Source: an uncultured Clostridia bacterium | GTDB lineage: Bacteria > Bacillota > Clostridia > Christensenellales > Borkfalkiaceae | NCBI GenBank assembly: GCA_947174175.1 | Contig: CAMWHW010000028.1 | Location: 1 to 8,597 of the forward strand | Length of the DNA stretch: 8,597 nucleotides | Direction: 5' to 3' | Shown here: piece by piece, positions 6,568 to 8,597 of the stretch | How the letters are laid out: each line of letters begins with the position of its first letter | Numbering within the stretch: position 1 is the stretch's first letter | Notes under the pieces: model-generated | Told to the model about the DNA's origin: nothing | Seen by the model: the letters and a program-made list of their open reading frames with translations, nothing else | Databases searched by the model: none | Program-made: the position numbers and the translations under genes

Positions 6568-7506
6568 TTACTTGATAAGCAGTGCCAGCAAAGCTTTAAT
6601 GGCGTGCAGTTTGTTTTCCGACTGCTCGTAAACTATGCTCTGTTTTCCGTCTATAACCTCGGGTGCAACCTCTATTCCGCGGCGTGCGGGCAAGGGGTGC
6701 ATAAATATAGCCGTTCCTGCCGCCGCAGCCATTATGCGGTTGGTCACCTTGTAAGGGGCAAGCGCCGTCGCCTCCTCCTCGGAAAGCTGCGAATGGTAGT
6801 GGTAGCTGTCCGTATAGACGACGTCCGCGTTCTTTGCGGCAAACAGCGGGTCGTCGGTTACGGTAATGCTTCCGTACTGCTCCGCCCTTTCAACGTGCTC
6901 GGTCTTAACGGTAAACGATTCGGGGGTTGCCACGGCAACTTCCATGCCGCACTTGACCGCGCCCATCAGAAGGGAAGCCGCAACGTTGGTGCCCTTGCCG
7001 ATATACGCAAGCTTGACGCCTTCAAGCTTTTTCTTGCGCTCCCATATGGTGTACAAATCGCTGAGCGCCTGCATGGGCACGAAATCGCCGTTGGTGGAAT
7101 TTATTACGGGTATGGGCGAGACTTCGGCAAAGCTTTCAAGCTCGTCCTGTGCAATGCCGCGCGTGATGAGCGCGCCCACGCCGTAGCGCGAAATTACGTT
7201 TACGACGTCCTTTATATTTTCGCCCGCGCGCATATCGTTTTCGCTGTAAGGCAGGTTGACGCTTTCGCCGCCCAGCTGTCTTATTCCTATTTCCAGCGCG
7301 GAGCGCGTTCTCAGCGACGAATCGTTGAAAAGGAGAGCAATGGTCACGCCGCGCAAAATAGCGGTGTTTTCGTGCGCCGCGAATTTAGCCTTCATCTGCC
7401 GCGTGGCGTACAGCAGCTCGAACAATTCCTCGGTGGAGTAATCGGCAAGCTTGGTCATGTGTTTCTGGGTTACCGAATAGCTCGGGGAGTATCTGTTTAT
7501 ATCCAT
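6568..7506 (-). CDS. Ornithine/aspartate carbamoyltransferase-family protein with altered active site
   Basis: This 312-residue protein has the normal length of a transcarbamylase subunit. The N-terminal carbamoyl-phosphate domain has SSLRTR (63-68, equivalent to STRTR), IGIRQLGGESVNL and R107/R116. The C-terminal domain has YIGKGTNVAASLL (168-180), ADVVYTD (227-233), FMHPLPARRG (268-277) and SENKLH (296-301). Three expected active-site features differ. HPxQ reads VPMQ (143-146). The ornithine SMG loop after YTD is replaced by SYHYHSQ (234-240). HCLP of ornithine enzymes reads HPLP (270-273), as in aspartate enzymes. Carbamoyl transfer is therefore likely but ornithine is doubtful; an inactive or new-substrate paralogue is possible. 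The start ATG has AAGGA 7 bases upstream. No arginine gene is adjacent; queH lies 60 bases upstream on the same strand. Confidence 0.85.
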   Translation of the reverse strand: MDINRYSPSYSVTQKHMTKLADYSTEELFELLYATRQMKAKFAAHENTAILRGVTIALLFNDSSLRTRSALEIGIRQLGGESVNLPYSENDMRAGENIKDVVNVISRYGVGALITRGIAQDELESFAEVSPIPVINSTNGDFVPMQALSDLYTIWERKKKLEGVKLAYIGKGTNVAASLLMGAVKCGMEVAVATPESFTVKTEHVERAEQYGSITVTDDPLFAAKNADVVYTDSYHYHSQLSEEEATALAPYKVTNRIMAAAAGTAIFMHPLPARRGIEVAPEVIDGKQSIVYEQSENKLHAIKALLALLIK

Positions 7507-7541
7507 AAGTTTTTCCTTTTTATGCGCATAAAGTCATAAAT

Positions 7542-7570
7542 AGTTTAACACTGTTTAAAATTTTTATCAA
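7542..7570 (-). promoter_or_regulatory. Promoter of the carbamoyltransferase gene
   Basis: On the minus strand TTGATA (7570-7565), a 17-base spacer and TAAACT (7547-7542) form a reasonable promoter, with a start near 7535 and a leader of about 29 bases carrying AAGGA. The -35 box contains the stop codon of queH (7569-7567). No terminator separates the two genes, so read-through from queH is also possible. The leader contains the perfect palindrome TATGCGCATA (7521-7530), whose role is unknown. Confidence 0.6.
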
Positions 7571-8163
7571 GTGTTTGGCAGCGAGAATACGCACCCGCAG
7601 TAATTTTGGCGGTATAAAGAATGCTCTCCGCTCAGTTGAATGCTCCTTAAATATCCGTCAGCTTTTTTAAAATCGTTGGGCAGCCACTTAACGCCGTATT
7701 TGTCCGCCAGCTCGTACCCGATTTGATTTATGAGCGGGGCGTTCTTCAACGGGCTTAAAGTGAGGGTGGTTGCAAAGTAATCGTAGCCGCCTTTTTGGGC
7801 TTCGACAGCCGTGCGTTCCAGGCGCAGTTTAAAACACGCCGCGCACCGCTCGCCGCCCTCGGGGCAGTGCTCCATTCCCTGAACGGCGGAGTAGTACGCA
7901 CCCGTATCGTGTTCGCAGTCGCGGATATCCGCCCAGCCCGTTTCGCCTATAAAGCGGATAAGCTCGGCTTTGCGCTTTAAATATTCTTCGTCCTCGATAT
8001 TGGGGTTATAGAAAAACGCCGTCACGCCGAAGTGTGAGTGCAGTCTTTCCAGACAGGCGGAGGAACATGGCGCGCAGCACGCGTGCAGCAAAAGGCGCGG
8101 CGTTTCGCCGTTCAGCCCCGCAATAATTTTCTTCATTTCGGCGTCGTAATTCTTCGCGTTCAT
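7567..8163 (-). CDS. queH: Epoxyqueuosine reductase QueH
   Basis: This is a 198-residue protein of the former DUF208 family, which reduces epoxyqueuosine in tRNA to queuosine. It is the non-homologous replacement of the cobalamin enzyme QueG. All signature motifs are present: LLLHACCAPCSS (24-35) with cysteines 29, 30 and 33; FFYNPNIEDEEYLKRK (50-65); GGERCAACFKLRLERTA (103-119) with cysteines 107 and 110; FATTLTLSPLKN (130-141); and DFKKADGYLRSIQLS (164-178) running to LYRQNYCGC (183-191). The cysteines are the known iron-sulfur and metal ligands. The ATG at 8163 is chosen because the protein then starts like the family (MNAKNYDAEMKKI) and because a promoter ends only 6 bases before it. An in-frame TTG at 8241 would place that promoter inside the gene and lacks a ribosome site. 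Confidence 0.95.
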   Translation of the reverse strand: MNAKNYDAEMKKIIAGLNGETPRLLLHACCAPCSSACLERLHSHFGVTAFFYNPNIEDEEYLKRKAELIRFIGETGWADIRDCEHDTGAYYSAVQGMEHCPEGGERCAACFKLRLERTAVEAQKGGYDYFATTLTLSPLKNAPLINQIGYELADKYGVKWLPNDFKKADGYLRSIQLSGEHSLYRQNYCGCVFSLPNT

Positions 8164-8169
8164 AATTAT

Positions 8170-8198
8170 ATTGTACAGCACCGCGCCCCGCTTTGCAA
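8170..8198 (-). promoter_or_regulatory. Promoter of queH, predicted to give a leaderless transcript
   Basis: On the minus strand TTGCAA (8198-8193), a 17-base spacer and TACAAT (8175-8170) lie directly before the ATG at 8163, with only six bases between. The predicted first transcribed base is the A of the ATG, plus or minus one. No Shine-Dalgarno is present. The block TTGCAA-N-GCGGGGCG (8198-8184) matches the trmB promoter at 14 of 15 positions. Confidence 0.75.
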
Positions 8199-8280
8199 CA
8201 ATTTGACCGCCCGCACGGGGCAGCTTTATGCGCGCCCGCAAAAATTTTACGATTTTTTTGATAAAACAAGCGCGTAGTGG

Positions 8281-8309
8281 TTGGTAAAAATTTGCTTTTG
8301 TGGTATGAT
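8281..8309 (+). promoter_or_regulatory. Promoter of the ABC transporter ATPase gene
   Basis: TTGGTA (8281-8286), a 17-base spacer and TATGAT (8304-8309) with TG at 8301-8302 form an extended -10 promoter. The start is expected near 8316. The short leader carries AGGGAG (8317-8322), 9 bases before the ATG. It is divergent from the queH promoter; the 82 bases between the two -35 boxes hold no feature I could recognise. Confidence 0.75.
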
Positions 8310-8331
8310 TGTCAAAAGGGAGACGTAAACA

Positions 8332-8597
8332 ATGGCAAATTTACAGCTTAAATCGGTCAGCAAAATATATCCTTCGGGCGCGCTCGCGCTCTACAAGGTC
8401 AATCTCGAACTCAAAAGCGGCGAATTCGTAGCTGTCGTCGGCGGCGAAAAGAGCGGCAAGACCACGCTTTTAAGATTGGTCGCTGGTCTGGAAGAAACCA
8501 CCGAGTGTCAGATTATCGTTGGTGACAAGGACGTTACGCAGGAAAGCTCGCGCGATCTCGACGTTGCAATGATATTCCAGGGCAACACGCTTTATCC
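8332..8597 (+). CDS. ABC transporter ATP-binding protein, MalK/UgpC/MsmX-like, N-terminal part (cut by window edge)
   Basis: Eighty-eight codons are visible. The start MANLQLKSVSKIYPSG, then LKSGEFVAVVG, LLRLVAGLEE and DVAMIFQGNTLYP, matches the ATPase subunit of carbohydrate importers of the MalK/UgpC class, which power uptake of sugars, oligosaccharides or glycerol-phosphate. The Walker A motif is G37-GEKS-GKT44. It fits GxxxxGKT, but the usual GPSGCGKS wording is changed. The Q-loop glutamine is residue 83. Where the family usually has 'TSGEI', the protein reads TTECQI (56-61). The signature motif, Walker B and regulatory domain are beyond the window. It has its own promoter and a good Shine-Dalgarno. 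The transported sugar cannot be inferred. Confidence 0.85.
   Translation, partial: MANLQLKSVSKIYPSGALALYKVNLELKSGEFVAVVGGEKSGKTTLLRLVAGLEETTECQIIVGDKDVTQESSRDLDVAMIFQGNTLY

Noticed and set aside
6568..7506. Plain assignment as argF (ornithine carbamoyltransferase)
   Set aside because: The SMG loop, the HPxQ histidine and the HCLP cysteine are all absent, and no arginine genes are nearby. A family-level name is safer.
6559..7539. A 326-residue open frame on the plus strand
   Set aside because: It lies entirely antisense to the carbamoyltransferase and is rich in Arg, Tyr and His in a way typical of shadow frames. It has no recognisable motif, and it starts inside the terminator region.
8164..8241. 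Longer QueH starting at TTG 8241
   Set aside because: The added 26 residues are not family-like, there is no ribosome site, and a good promoter lies within this stretch.

Overview
The window looks like chromosome of an endospore-forming member of the Firmicutes, class Clostridia. The evidence is a complete three-gene spore germinant receptor operon, a PadR plus DUF1700 regulatory pair, a QueH-type epoxyqueuosine reductase, Firmicutes-style promoters and strong intrinsic terminators. Base composition is moderate, with GC-rich third positions and AT-rich intergenic gaps. No mobile element, CRISPR array, rRNA or tRNA gene was seen. Order or genus cannot be fixed from the sequence alone. No stretch longer than about 170 bases is without a gene.

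Layout, left to right. (1) On the minus strand at 1-463, a PadR-family repressor gene with a GTG start is translationally coupled (ATGA overlap) to a DUF1700/HAAS-domain gene that runs off the left edge. Its promoter, TTGACA-17-TATAGT, contains an inverted repeat that is a likely self-operator. (2) On the plus strand at 555-4245, a germinant receptor operon in A-B-C order has ATGA overlaps at both junctions and ends at a long hairpin terminator. (3) On the minus strand at 4312-4860 there is an unrecognised three-helix membrane protein with a TTG start. (4) On the plus strand at 5013-6494, trmB (tRNA m7G46 methyltransferase) is followed with zero spacing by a membrane-anchored metallophosphoesterase, then a terminator that can serve both strands. 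(5) On the minus strand at 6568-8163, queH (queuosine synthesis) lies upstream of an ornithine-carbamoyltransferase-like gene. (6) On the plus strand from 8332 off the right edge is the start of a sugar-type ABC importer ATPase, divergent from queH.

The most interesting points are these. trmB and queH both encode tRNA-modification enzymes. Both have a promoter that begins TTGCAA-N-GCGGGGCG (14 of 15 positions identical), a 17-base spacer and a good -10 box lying only 6-7 bases from the ATG, and neither has a Shine-Dalgarno sequence. This predicts leaderless transcripts and perhaps a shared control element. The carbamoyltransferase keeps the carbamoyl-phosphate SxRTR motif but has lost the HPxQ histidine, the ornithine-binding SMG loop and the HCLP cysteine, so it is probably not a normal ArgF. 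The GerC-type subunit lacks the lipobox cysteine expected of its family and carries a glycine-rich linker followed by a cysteine cluster. TrmB has a degenerate version of its signature DPWPK motif.
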